Below are positions 10,785 through 20,970 of a DNA stretch of 64,000 nt, in pieces. Within the stretch, counting starts at the first letter, position 1. The number at the start of each line of letters is the position of its first letter. The translations under genes were made by a program, and so were the position numbers. The DNA is taken from assembly GCA_019677205.1 (NCBI GenBank), contig JAAMXY010004159.1, positions 62,001 through 126,000 of the forward strand. The letters are read 5' to 3'. Below the pieces are notes generated by a model. That model had not been told where the DNA came from. It saw only the letters and a list, made by a program, of their open reading frames with translations, and searched no databases. Source of the stretch: Pinguiococcus pyrenoidosus (taxonomy: Eukaryota; Sar; Pinguiophyceae; Pinguiochrysidales; Pinguiochrysidaceae).

Positions 10785-11861
10785 CTGTCGCGGGTGATCC
10801 ACAGTGATCGTGAGAGAGGCGTTTCCGCGGCCGGAAGGCTTGAGTTCTGCGTGTGTGGCCCCTTGACAGCTGACGCACAACCGCCGACCCGGCGACTTTG
10901 CGCGTTTCTTGGCTTTGAGACGCAGGAGCGCTTTCGCGCGGACTCTCTAGCGCTGCCACAGGTGCATGGATCCGTCTGGGGACGACAGACTGCGTTCCGG
11001 TGCGGCAGATACGAGCGCAGACGCGCTCTTTGGAGAGATTGATTACGCGCTTTTGTGGTCTCTCTTCTCTCGCGTTCGATCTCTTCAGCAGCGCGAATTC
11101 AGGTGAACAACACGGTACGGGTGTAAGTACTAGTTTTTTGAACAATATACCCCATATGTATATATAGTGATATATTTTATAGACAAAAATATAATAATAC
11201 ATAGTATGAATGATACATTTATGGATAAATATTCTCAAGCCTACTCAAGAGGATAGATCTTTTGTAAAACTTAGATACACCCCCAACCATAGAAGCTTTG
11301 TCCTGTGGAATGGGATTGGCTTCTTCAGTTGCCCCGAGTACGTCAGACGCAACATCCATTGGCAACCGTGTGTGCGCTACCCCAAGTCCTCCTCCCTAAT
11401 ATTCCGAATAAATAGGAAGATAGGAAAGTACGAAACTGTGAACGGATACTTGGAGAGATTCCTGTAGGAAGCCAGGCCGAATAATCCATTGCACCAATTA
11501 ACCAGCGCTACAAAATCGAAATATTCAGTTTTCCTGACGCCGCCCAATACTTGTCCCAATAAGCAAACTCTCCGACGAACACGAGAGCGCCCGTCCATAC
11601 TCATCGCGAACAGACGTCAAATACGTGGAGCGGCCGGAATTTCGTCAACCAATGACGTGCGCGACTTCACAGCAAAGTTCGCTCGACAAAGAACTACCTC
11701 TGGACCAATGAACGCTGCTTTTCCGGACCTCTCCGGACTACACAAGGCGGAACATTCTGCCTTCCGTCCTTTCGTTGCAATTTTCCATCGCCCGCAGGGC
11801 CACGAGAGCTAGGGGCCAAAAGGGAGGGCCCTCCTTGCACCGTCTGCGTCTCCTCGTCCTC
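10785..11861. other. divergent spacer with strong AT-rich island
   Basis: About 1.1 kb between the hydrolase and the WW/ankyrin gene, which are transcribed away from each other, so both promoters should lie here. Positions ~11126-11240 are AT-rich (ATATGTATATATAG, TATAATAATACATAG), a sharp composition switch. The remaining bases are ordinary and show no long codon-like frame or RNA gene. Confidence 0.5.
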
Positions 11862-14800
11862 ATGTCCGCGGCCATGGCCGAGGCACAGGAGCCACAGGAG
11901 CCACAGGAGCCACAGGAGCCACACCTCCTAGAGCTGGGCCCGGAGGACCTCAAGGCGCTGGAGTTGGAGACGTCGCGGCTGCTTCAGCGCATCCGCGGCC
12001 GTCCCAACCTGGAGAATGAGAGAGCCAGAGGCAATCGCCAGGCGCCGATCTCGAAGCCAAGGCATAAGCGACGCCGCAGAAGGAGGGAGAGCCCTCCGCC
12101 GCTGGCACCGATGGCCAAGGTCACCGTGGAGATCGACGAGACGGGCGCAACTGGCGGAGTCAGAATCGCTGTCACCAAGGCTAAAGCCGCTACAGGCGGC
12201 GGAATGCAAGATCCGAGCAGGCCACTGCGCGACGCCATAGACCCAGAGACTGCTGCAATCGCTGCGCGCGAGACGCCGCACCGGAAGCTGACTTTCGACA
12301 GCGAAAGGCAGCGGATCGCGGCCGATGCGGCGCCAATGATCCCAGGTCCGGAAGTGACGCTGCAGGAACTGAGGTACGAGAGGGAGCGCTTGGACAGAAT
12401 CTATCGGCGCTTCGCCGAGGAGCAACTCCGACGTCAAGCAGAGGAGCAGGACAAGCAGGTGCGGAGAGCCTGGCTGAGGAAGGACCAAGCGTGTCTGCAG
12501 CTTCAGCGGCTGTATCGAGGCGCCTTCGGACGCCGCTACGCCCGGCTCTGCCGCCGGATCAGAGACATCGAAGCCAAGGCGATGCGCGAGTGGGTAGAGG
12601 TCCTCGATGCCAACAGCGGCGACGTCTGGTACTACAACAGCGTGTCGGGCGAGAGCCGGTGGGCCAGGCCGGCGGCGCTTCGAGGGAAGCTGTCTACGGC
12701 AGTGGTCACCAAGAGCCTGCCAAAGCTTCCCCGCCTGGAAGAGACCGCAGCTCTACAGCCACAGACGATAGCTCCCTCGCCCTCCACGATGACGACTCCC
12801 CTGCCCATGATCATGGATGCGATGCCGTCGGAGCGCGAGGACGCGGAGCTGCCCTTTGCGATGCGGGAGGAAGCGGTCGAGCCGATGCTGCTTGATGATG
12901 ACATGGCAACAAGAGCCGCGTCCCTGCTCTTCACGCCCGAGGGCGCCGCCACGGTGCACCTGAGACGCATCATCGAGCAGGCCATCCGGCCGTCCAAGTT
13001 CGAGTCGATCTCCGCCCTGCTCGCCTCGGTGGCGGCGCAGTCCATCGTTGCTTCGAAGGGCGCCGCCAGAAAGCAAAGGGCCGTTCTTAGCGCGGAGAAA
13101 GCGAAGCACCTGGTGGCCGTGAGCAAGCTGCTCAAGCCGCAGCCTGCGGAAAGCAAGCCGCTGGTGCCCAAGGGTGTGGTGCCCCATCGCGTTCGTCGTG
13201 TGGGGGACCTGGCCGTCCGAGACGTGACCCGCGAAGGCTTCGAGCTCGATGACGCCGGTCTCTCCCGCAAGGAAGTGTGCTTCACCTGCTGGACGTCGGG
13301 GAGGACCAGCACGTGCGCGATCCATAACCAGGAGCAAAGCCAGAGCGGCACCTGCCTACACTGCAAGAACTGGGACTTGGACGTTCTGCGGCGACGGTAC
13401 CGGGCCGAGGAGCTCCAGACGGTCTTCAAGCAGACGGCTGCGGCCTTGAGGGTGGAGCGGTGGGATCGGGAGCGCAAGAAGCTCGTGCTGGTCCAGGAGA
13501 AGAAGCACGTCCTGTACCGCCTAGTCGACAGCACCGTGGAGGCCTGGAACTTCACTGCCCGACGGCGAATTCACACGCGGCTCTGGATCCGCTCGTTCGT
13601 CGACAACCTACGCAGCCAGAAGAAGATCGAGTCCGGCAAGATCTTGCGCCTTCGATACACGCTGGCCAACTTCGGCGCCACCCGACGCCTCTGCAAGCAG
13701 GTCCACCACACGCACCCAGTGGCCCCCGTCACCGGCACGACCCTTCCCGAGCTCCGCGGTGTCGAGACGGTGCTGCTTCGACACGAACCCGACTCGCCAT
13801 TCACGCACGTGATCGCCAAGCCGACGCCCGTGCCGAAGAAGCTCTTCGAGCCGCGAGAGTACAAGTTGACGCCGCCCAGGCCAGTGAGCCTCGCAGAGGC
13901 CGCTGGTGACGACGATGTGATAGAAGCGCCGAACGTGCACATGCGCGCCAGCGCCAGCGCCGCGTGGTTCGAGCGCTACAACTCCCGTGCAGCACGGGAC
14001 GCCGTGGTCGATGCTTTGGCGCAAGTCCAGGCACTCACGCCGGAGTCCGGCGTCTTTCGAGTCGCGAGAGAGAAGTATCCGCCGCCGAAGGTACTGCGCT
14101 TCGCCACCTTCGCCAGGAAGCCGAGGCCTCCCGACAACTTCGCCGTCGGCGGCCTCAGCGTCGAGATGCTGGTCTCTGAGGTCGTGGCGACGTACATTCC
14201 GCCGCAGTACGGCGACTTCAGCGTCATGGATCTGCTTTCGATGGCGCCGGAGATCCAGAAGACGTTCGGGACCGCCTTCAACGCGCTTAGGCGATTCCCT
14301 CCCGTGGCGTCGCCCTACGTGTTTCGCGCGCTGCTTCACCACCTGAACCAGCGCGTCGCGCCGAGTGTCACCATCTCCAGCTCCAGCCCACCAGGCGAGC
14401 GCCACCACTTCGGCGTCAACCGCCCACATCAAACTGGCGAGGACGCATACACCGGCTTCCGCACCTCGGCTTGCGCCGACGTCTTTCTGCCGTCGGCGTC
14501 GGTCCAGCCGACCGACTTCGTCGCTTCCCAGGAGATCGCCAGTCCCAACGTACCAGCGGCCAACGACGCCACCACGACACATGTGGATCGCTACTACTGC
14601 TTCTGCGAGGCGTCCATGAGGCCCAACACCACGCTGGACATGTATCATCTCCTCCTGACCGAGACGGGCGTCGTGGGTGGCACGCCGAACAAAGAGCAGG
14701 TGTTCACCAACCTGGGCCAGCAGGACGCCGGCGACTTCATGAGCAAGGCCGACGCCTCTCTGCCACTGGGCTCATGTCACAGCGCCGTGTACCGCAGCTG

Positions 14801-16724
14801 GGGCTTCTCGCAGAAGTCGCAGGTCGAGGAGTACCGAAGCGACGACGGGGTGCCCTACTGGTACGACAGCCGCACTGGCCAGACCTTCTGGGAAAGGCCC
14901 TTGCTACCGGAGGAGAAGACGCCGGTGATCCAGGGCGGCACCAGCTTGCTGGAGTTCTCCGAGAATGGCGCTGATGATGAGCGCGGCGTCGAGAACGGCC
15001 GATACGTACAGACGCAGCTGCGCAGAAGTATCCTTCGCAAGCACTGCAACTACGACGAAAAGCTGCAACGCCGCAAGAACGCGGCCAACACGGCGAAATG
15101 GGCAAGGGACGCCGGCGACCTCCCGCCGCCGAGAGACATGCCTGCCGTGCCGGAGTTGCCTAAAGTGGAGGAGCAGCCCAATCCAACGGGTCGAGCCTCG
15201 TCATCTTCGCCGACCACCGGAACGAAGGCCACAGAGGTCGAAGAGGGCTCGGACGGCAAGGAAGGCCCCGAAGTTTCCGGGGCATTGCCAAGAAAGGAAA
15301 AAGTTGAGCTGCCACCGGAGACGACGCCGGAAGAAGCGGCACCAGAAGCGGCACCAGAAGCGGCGAAGCCTGAACAACCAAGCGAAGCGGAGCGGCTGAT
15401 GGAGACCATCACCGCCGCCATAAGTCAGGCGCTTTCAGCCTCCAACACGCGCGACATGATTGGCCTCGGCGTTGGTCTCGGCCTAACACTACAAGCAAAG
15501 GGCTTCTTGGGTGGCAGCGCCAAAGCAGCACCAGCCACAGATGCTTCAAATGCAGACAAAGATGAGGCGCAGCTTCCCTCGTCGATTCCGCCAGACTTCG
15601 AGCCGCCGGAGCCGCACGCCTCCGGTTTGCCCATTGGCGTCGTCGCCGAGAAGCAGGTGGCCTTCTCCTTGGACGCACTGGACAAGACTGCTGAAGCGAA
15701 CGCCGTGAAGCAGATCCAGGGCGATCAGGACGAGAACGGGGTGAAGCCCTCGGACGTCTTCCGTGGTCGCAGCGTTGTCCCTAAGATGACGCCGACGCCC
15801 GACGAGCCCGACGCGCCAGCCGAAGACTACGACTTGATGACCGAGAACGAGAGGCTGCGAAAGGAAGCTCCGGTCGTCGTGTATCCCGAGCACCAACGAA
15901 GCGCCGTCCTCAAGAGGCCCTACGAGACCCACGAAGCCGCAGGCCTCGGCGAAGCCTATGTGGCCGAAAGCGAAGCAGCCGAGCAGCTGTTCGTTCCAGG
16001 CACCAACCAGCGACTTCGTCTGGTTGACCCGCCGCTCCCCGTCGGCTTCCTGGCGGCCATCGAGAAGCCGCACACGGCGTCGCAGACGGTGGACTACCTG
16101 CCGTCGCTCCCCAATCTCCCGACCGTGCAGGCCGTGGGCCGAGTCCGGCCCCGCTCGGCGGCGGAGGACTGGCTGGCAGTCGGCTACGATCCGTGGTCGG
16201 CCGGTCGGGAGCCGCTCAGCGTTGAGTTCGTAGCGGCGCTGAACACCAAAGCGGAGGAGATCTTGGACGCGCCGAGAATCACCGACGGAGCCTTCCTCCA
16301 AGTGCGCGACACGGCGGGTCTTGCGGAGATGGCCCTCGAGGCAGAGGACGCGAATCAGCACGCGGAGCTCTTCGCGCGGCTGGTCACTTTCGTTCGGAAC
16401 AATCGCTACGGAGACATCGAGAAGACCATGGACCAGCCGGACTATGCCATGCCCATCGACTTCCAGGACAACATCGGGAACACCCTTCTTCACGTCGCTG
16501 TCCAGAACGGGAACAAGCGCATCGCCAAGCTGTGCTTGCGCCGGGGCGCCGACATTAACAAGCAGAACATCAACGGTCAGACGGCGTTGCACTACGCCTT
16601 CGGCTACGGCTACGAAGATCTCGGCGAGTACTTGATACAGAAAGGGGCAGACGACACCATCGCGAACGCGGACGGCCTGACGTGCTACGAGGGCCTGAAC
16701 ATGAAGCAGGTGGAAGACTTGTAG
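11862..16724 (+). CDS. large IQ / WW / Cys-cluster / WW / ankyrin-repeat protein
   Basis: Intronless gene for 1620 residues, starting at the ATG of MSAAMAEAQEP; the frame is open further upstream but has no earlier ATG. Domains in order: a QEP tandem repeat (residues 9-21); an IQ calmodulin-binding motif (LQLQRLYRGAFGRRYAR, ~210-230); WW domain 1 (REWVEVLDANSGDVWYYN..W..P, ~243-272); a Cys/His cluster (CFTC..C..H..C..C, ~472-503) that could bind zinc; a long alpha/beta region of unknown fold; WW domain 2 (YRSDDGVPYWYDSRTGQTFW, ~990-1013); a Pro/Glu/Ala-rich linker; and two or three ankyrin repeats (GNTLLHVAVQNGN, GADINKQNINGQTALHYA, ~1533-1607). It looks like a scaffold that could read Ca2+/calmodulin and proline-rich ligands. 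Domain calls are firm; the cellular role is not known. Confidence 0.85.
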   Translation: MSAAMAEAQEPQEPQEPQEPHLLELGPEDLKALELETSRLLQRIRGRPNLENERARGNRQAPISKPRHKRRRRRRESPPPLAPMAKVTVEIDETGATGGVRIAVTKAKAATGGGMQDPSRPLRDAIDPETAAIAARETPHRKLTFDSERQRIAADAAPMIPGPEVTLQELRYERERLDRIYRRFAEEQLRRQAEEQDKQVRRAWLRKDQACLQLQRLYRGAFGRRYARLCRRIRDIEAKAMREWVEVLDANSGDVWYYNSVSGESRWARPAALRGKLSTAVVTKSLPKLPRLEETAALQPQTIAPSPSTMTTPLPMIMDAMPSEREDAELPFAMREEAVEPMLLDDDMATRAASLLFTPEGAATVHLRRIIEQAIRPSKFESISALLASVAAQSIVASKGAARKQRAVLSAEKAKHLVAVSKLLKPQPAESKPLVPKGVVPHRVRRVGDLAVRDVTREGFELDDAGLSRKEVCFTCWTSGRTSTCAIHNQEQSQSGTCLHCKNWDLDVLRRRYRAEELQTVFKQTAAALRVERWDRERKKLVLVQEKKHVLYRLVDSTVEAWNFTARRRIHTRLWIRSFVDNLRSQKKIESGKILRLRYTLANFGATRRLCKQVHHTHPVAPVTGTTLPELRGVETVLLRHEPDSPFTHVIAKPTPVPKKLFEPREYKLTPPRPVSLAEAAGDDDVIEAPNVHMRASASAAWFERYNSRAARDAVVDALAQVQALTPESGVFRVAREKYPPPKVLRFATFARKPRPPDNFAVGGLSVEMLVSEVVATYIPPQYGDFSVMDLLSMAPEIQKTFGTAFNALRRFPPVASPYVFRALLHHLNQRVAPSVTISSSSPPGERHHFGVNRPHQTGEDAYTGFRTSACADVFLPSASVQPTDFVASQEIASPNVPAANDATTTHVDRYYCFCEASMRPNTTLDMYHLLLTETGVVGGTPNKEQVFTNLGQQDAGDFMSKADASLPLGSCHSAVYRSWGFSQKSQVEEYRSDDGVPYWYDSRTGQTFWERPLLPEEKTPVIQGGTSLLEFSENGADDERGVENGRYVQTQLRRSILRKHCNYDEKLQRRKNAANTAKWARDAGDLPPPRDMPAVPELPKVEEQPNPTGRASSSSPTTGTKATEVEEGSDGKEGPEVSGALPRKEKVELPPETTPEEAAPEAAPEAAKPEQPSEAERLMETITAAISQALSASNTRDMIGLGVGLGLTLQAKGFLGGSAKAAPATDASNADKDEAQLPSSIPPDFEPPEPHASGLPIGVVAEKQVAFSLDALDKTAEANAVKQIQGDQDENGVKPSDVFRGRSVVPKMTPTPDEPDAPAEDYDLMTENERLRKEAPVVVYPEHQRSAVLKRPYETHEAAGLGEAYVAESEAAEQLFVPGTNQRLRLVDPPLPVGFLAAIEKPHTASQTVDYLPSLPNLPTVQAVGRVRPRSAAEDWLAVGYDPWSAGREPLSVEFVAALNTKAEEILDAPRITDGAFLQVRDTAGLAEMALEAEDANQHAELFARLVTFVRNNRYGDIEKTMDQPDYAMPIDFQDNIGNTLLHVAVQNGNKRIAKLCLRRGADINKQNINGQTALHYAFGYGYEDLGEYLIQKGADDTIANADGLTCYEGLNMKQVEDL
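11886..11925 (+). repeat. in-frame 9-bp tandem repeat coding Gln-Glu-Pro
   Basis: Four copies of a 9-bp unit (GAGCCACAG) encode consecutive Gln-Glu-Pro triplets right after the start of the WW/ankyrin protein. The repeat is in frame, so copy-number changes would leave the gene intact. Confidence 0.9.
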
Positions 16725-17237
16725 CCTGAAGCGTGTGCCACGGCGTAAGCAAGCCTGTTCATACGCTTCCATTTGGACGTCCAGCCTTGCGCATCTCCGT
16801 CTCAAGAGACGCGGCCAGCCTCCAGCTTCTTTCGCAACGTACCCCTACCAACTATGTCCCAGTCACCTCAGCGGAACATTCGCTCAAACAGAAGACGCGT
16901 CTTCCACGTCAGTGGGAGCAACTCGGCGCGGATCTCTGTACGAAGGGAGAGCAACGGCGCTTCCTCGCTCGTTGCGGACTCGACGAGGTCCCTCGAGCGG
17001 GGATAGCACAACACACACACCCACCAGCAGCACACAGGACTCGGCAACACTCGGCATACTGCGCTTCAAGTCTTGACGACCCCCAAAAATAAACACTACC
17101 AACGCAAAAATTGGCGGCTAAATAGCCTGCGCCACTGCGCCACTGCGCCTGCCGCGCCACCGCGCCACCGCGCCACCGCGCCACCGCAAAAGCAGAAGCA
17201 GAAGGCGGCCTTGCCGGCTTGCACTGAGGACGGACCC
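16725..17237. other. convergent spacer with CGCGCCACC repeat
   Basis: A 0.5 kb tail-to-tail spacer between the WW/ankyrin gene and the MAP kinase. Positions 17129-17187 hold a tandem array, first GCGCCACT units and then about four CGCGCCACC units. No protein or RNA gene is evident; both 3' UTRs should lie here. Confidence 0.55.
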
Positions 17238-18687
17238 TCAGGGAGCGGGCTGTGCGCCGACCGGCGCTGCCTCCTCGCTTCTCCTGTAGGACTTGAGCTC
17301 CTCCCAGATACACCTCTTCAGCTCCTCCCTGGTCATGGCCGCGGCGCGATATTCCATGTCGATGTCGACCTTCTCTTCGGCCACGATCTCCCGTTGCCCA
17401 TTCCTCATCGGCGTCAGAAACGGGTGGGTCAGGGCCTCGTCCACCTTGCAGCGCTTCGCCGGATTGAACATGAGCATGCTCTCCAAGAGATCCAGCGCGG
17501 CGGCGTCCGCTCCCGGAAACATGGTTTTGAAGTCCCGCCCGTCGACGTGCCGCATGGACGAGAGGTACTGCTGGACTTCCGACATGCTGCTGATGTCCTC
17601 CTCGGAGGGCGTTCCGATGACGTCGAAGATCACATGCAGCTGATCCACGCGCTCTCCGTAGTTGCTGGGCGCCACGTCCGCGGACAGAGGGAAGCAGCTC
17701 TTGCCGGGGAAGAGCGGCTCCCGGTCGTCGAAGTTGGGAACGGACGCCTGCTGCATGGACAGCAGCTCGGCGAAGATGCAGCCCACGGCCCAGACATCCA
17801 CCGCGGCCGTGTAGTCCTGCAGCAAGATGAGCTCCGGGGCACGGTACCAGCGGGTGACCACGTGCTTGGTCAGCTGTCGCTTGAGCTTCGGCTGCCGGCG
17901 GATCGCCGAGACGTCGGTGGCACTCGAATCCGACTGCCGCGTGCCCACTTCCAGCAGCTGGCGCGCGGCGTCTTCGACGCTGAAGGCATCCGAGTGGGAC
18001 CCCTCCGCACGATCGCCGATGAGGGGCACTCCCGTCTTCGGGTGCTCTCGATCGTGCACGCCGGCCACCTTCTCGCCATCATCGTCGACGGACGAGTTCA
18101 ACGTGCGCTCGCTGGTGACCACGCGGGCCAAGCCGAAGTCGCAGATCTTCAGGGTGCAGTCCTCGTTGAGGAGGATATTGGCGGGCTTCATGTCCCGGTG
18201 GATGACGTCCGCGGAGTGGATGAACTTCAGACCCACGAGGATCTGATATAGAAACGTGCGGATGTGCTCCGTGCTCAGGTACTGCGGGCTCATGATGAGC
18301 TTCTGCAGATCCGTGTCGACGAACTCGAACACCAGGTACAGGTCCTTGAACTCCTCGTAGTCGCTATCGAAGACCACATCCAGGAGGCTGATGACTTCCT
18401 CCTTCGGAGCCAGGTGGCGCAGGATATACATCTCGCGATAGATCCGCTTGGTGTCGACGAACTGGTCGAACACCCCGACCACGCGCTTGATGGCGACCTT
18501 GCGGTTCTGCTCTTGGTCCCAAGCTTCGGCCACCTCTCCATAGCTGCCGCGGCCCAGGAGACGCTTCACTTCATACCTGGATTTTTGGTTTGGCGGAATA
18601 TGACAGGTGCGGAAGGTTAGCTGAGGCTTGCCACTCGTTTTGGAAGATATTGTGCTCCTTCGCCTCTCTCTCTCGCGCCTTCCCTCC

Positions 18688-18718
<31 letters not shown>

Positions 18719-19139
18719 CCACGCACTCACTTTCTGAACATGACTCTGGAGATAGGACCATCTTAAAGCAGATTCGTTGCTCCACAAGCTTTTCCCACAG
18801 ACGCATAGCACTGCATCGCTAAAGCGCCGGCGCCGACCAGTCTGCTTCTCTTGGAGCTTCCCGTCCGCCCCTATCTTGCACACGCCAGGTGTCGTCCGCG
18901 CACTGCCTTCTACCGTCCGCAGACTGGGGGCAGATCTTCCCGACATGGGCCACAGCAACGCACCGTTGGCCCACGTGCCAGTCTGAGAAGTCGAAGGGAC
19001 TGTGGGACTGATGTCTGGCCTTCGCAGGTTTGGGCTCCTCGGAGTCCGTCGCTTCCTTCTCTGCCTCCGCGCTCTTTTGGTCACTGTCCCACGACACCGA
19101 TTTCCGGCGGATCTTCTGGGGACGCTCTTCCGAAGACAT
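17238..19139 (-). CDS. atypical MAP kinase with TKH activation loop (Map-2-like)
   Basis: Two exons, 19139-18964 and 18576-17238, flank a 387 bp GT-AG intron (CAACG|gtgcg ... ccag|GTATG). The phase-2 splice gives WHVGQRYEVKRLLGRGSYGEV and a 504-residue kinase. All core motifs are present: the GRGSYGEV Gly loop, AIKRV Lys, HRDMKPANIL, DFGLAR, RWYRAPE, DVWAVGCIFAEL and LLESMLMFNPAKR. The CMGC insert includes LFPGKSCFPLS, typical of MAP kinases. The activation lip reads T-K-H (near 294-296) where ERK and p38 enzymes have TxY. About 90 residues, many Ser/Asp/Glu, separate DFG from this lip instead of about 20. From established knowledge, apicomplexan Map-2 has a TSH lip and a similar lengthened loop, so I place this gene in that protist class. 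A cluster of Arg/Lys precedes Ser-Val-Ser near the N terminus. Tail-to-tail with the WW/ankyrin gene. Confidence 0.9.
18664..18719 (-). repeat. (GA)n microsatellite in MAP kinase intron 1
   Basis: On the plus strand this is CT-rich (TCTCTC...); in the sense of the kinase gene it is an almost pure GA run within the only intron, near its 3' end. The GA sense resembles the first-intron GA tract at 35833-35915. Confidence 0.9.
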
Positions 19140-20970
19140 CGTTCTTGAGGCGCCCGAGTTGTGGCGCCCCAAGAAGCATGTGGAGGGTGCAAGGTATCTT
19201 TCGCGTTCATTTGATTGTAGGACTACTTTTTACAAAGATCTTAGGGAAAATGAAATACTATTTTATAAATTTTATATACAAAACTCGATTTATTTTTACA
19301 TATGATGAGGAGATGAAGGATGCGGGGATCTCATTCTCATGCAACCCAGCTTCACAAAGTTACGTCCTTGACTGTGTTCGCAGGACACACGCATCTGCTG
19401 GAGCATGGAAGGTTTCAAACGCTCATGGAAAAATCACAGATTTTCTAGTTTTATTATGGCGATTGTGGACAACAGAAATTTCAAAATTCCCCAATCCACT
19501 GTTTCGAGCCATATCGATGCTGTTCATGAACGTTCATATCATGCGTGAAGTTGCGCAGCGCCGCTGAATGAAAAAAAAAAGGGACGGAGTGCATAACTTA
19601 GCTAAGGGGCTGGGGAAAAGCAAGCAGCCGAGCAACAGCAACCAGGCAGCCATGTCACAAGCCACGATAGCTACGTCTCGAAGGTCTCGGCGTCGTTGCT
19701 CCGATGTAAAAGCAAGATCTAAGCTGATGTCCGTCGCTCAATCATGCAACCATTTCCACACACTACTAAAACCCTTTGCTTGCTTTCTGACGAGTCTCGC
19801 CCGCTTGCCTTTAGGCAGCACGCAATGTAAGGCAGCTCCAAATGGGCTGTCACCACCCTGCCTTAAATAGGGACATCCACTGTACAGGATCCCGACGACA
19901 AAAGACTGACCGAAAGACCTGTCCCTGGTCCGGGGCGAAACCAACGCGCATCGAGTTCTGCCAAGTTCTACGGAGCTTCTTTGATCCGGGCGGTGTTCTA
20001 GCCGGTTGGCAGCAAGCGACAGGATACGTCGGCGTGCCAAGCCTAATCCCGGTTCGACAAGGAACTTCTGGGAAGCGGGCCAATCAAGCGCGACGATTCC
20101 GGCCTGTGTCAACTTGGTGCTCGTTCTTCTCGTAGCGCCGGATGCCGCTCCGGTGGCTTACGTCCTACTGCTGCCAATGGGATCGAAGTCGTTCGGGAAA
20201 GGCCAAGGGAGAGCCGCCAGGGGAGAAACCGAGGGGTCAGTAGGGCCCGAGCTTGCGGCGGAGCTGGGAAGAGGAGTTTCACGGATCTATGAATCTTAAA
20301 GTGAACAAAGTGTAAAATACGATCCTTGCGCACTGAAGAAGTACATAGCTCGTCCCAACTTCGGTGCAACTTTGCAGCCAGAGAAAACATCGGGTCTTCC
20401 CCCTCGTGGTTTTCCTTCTTGTACCTCTCGCGTTCGGCAGTTCAAAAGTTGCACATCGCGGTGATTGGCAGAGGTACCCGCGTTTTCTGACGCTTTTCCA
20501 ATGATACTTCGGCTCTGTCGACTCATCGACATGCAAGCGAGTACGCATTTCCTCGAAGGCCACAGCGGGATCGTCTTCCACGCCGTAACAATAGAGGAAA
20601 GGATGCCAGGTGCAAGTCGAAGTGCACACCACGTACCACGGAGGTTGATTGCTGTAGCAGTGATCGGGTCGGACGATACCCAATCGTTCTCCCGAGCGCG
20701 TGGCCTATTCTTCTTTCCTACCCCCGCCATAAGCAATTCGTTTCCGAATTCGGCTTCTTTGAATCCTCCTCGCGAGCCGAACTTGCAGCCCCCGGCATCG
20801 GTTAAGAGCGTGCCGCTCGTCGCTCGCAGCGGAGCAAGCCTCGCTCGCACCTGCCGAGGCCAGCCGCGTTTCGGCTCCAAGCAACACCGCGGCGGCCTTT
20901 GGTGCACGGGGTGTGGCTCGGACTTTGACTTGGCGTGATTCCGGCGCGCTCAAGGGCAGGTGCCGGTGCC
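19140..20970. other. intergenic region with AT-rich island; no confident gene
   Basis: About 1.8 kb between the 5' ends of the kinase and the multispan membrane protein. Positions ~19215-19310 form an AT-rich island (ATACTATTTTATAAATTTTATATAC). Base composition from 19330 to 20930 is more balanced than in the flanking genes. On the minus strand 20279-20907 two frames are open together, one with fairly protein-like text (HPFLYCYGVEDDPAVAFEEM), but no family is recognisable and the frame would have to switch. It could be an unrecognised spliced gene, a decayed one or noncoding DNA. Confidence 0.45.

Noticed and set aside
13608-16805. Long minus-strand frames opposite the WW/ankyrin gene
   Set aside because: Mirror frames of a biased GC-rich coding sequence; no recognisable domain and no start context.
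18617-18806. Direct reading of the MAP kinase frame through the GA tract (an Arg-Glu repeat N terminus)
   Set aside because: The phase-2 splice from 18964 to 18576 gives a typical kinase start (VGQRYEVKRLLG), and the GA tract then falls in the intron.
20040-20100. GGTTCGA sequence resembling a tRNA B box
   Set aside because: The following bases do not fit the B-box end and no acceptor stem or anticodon arm can be drawn around it.
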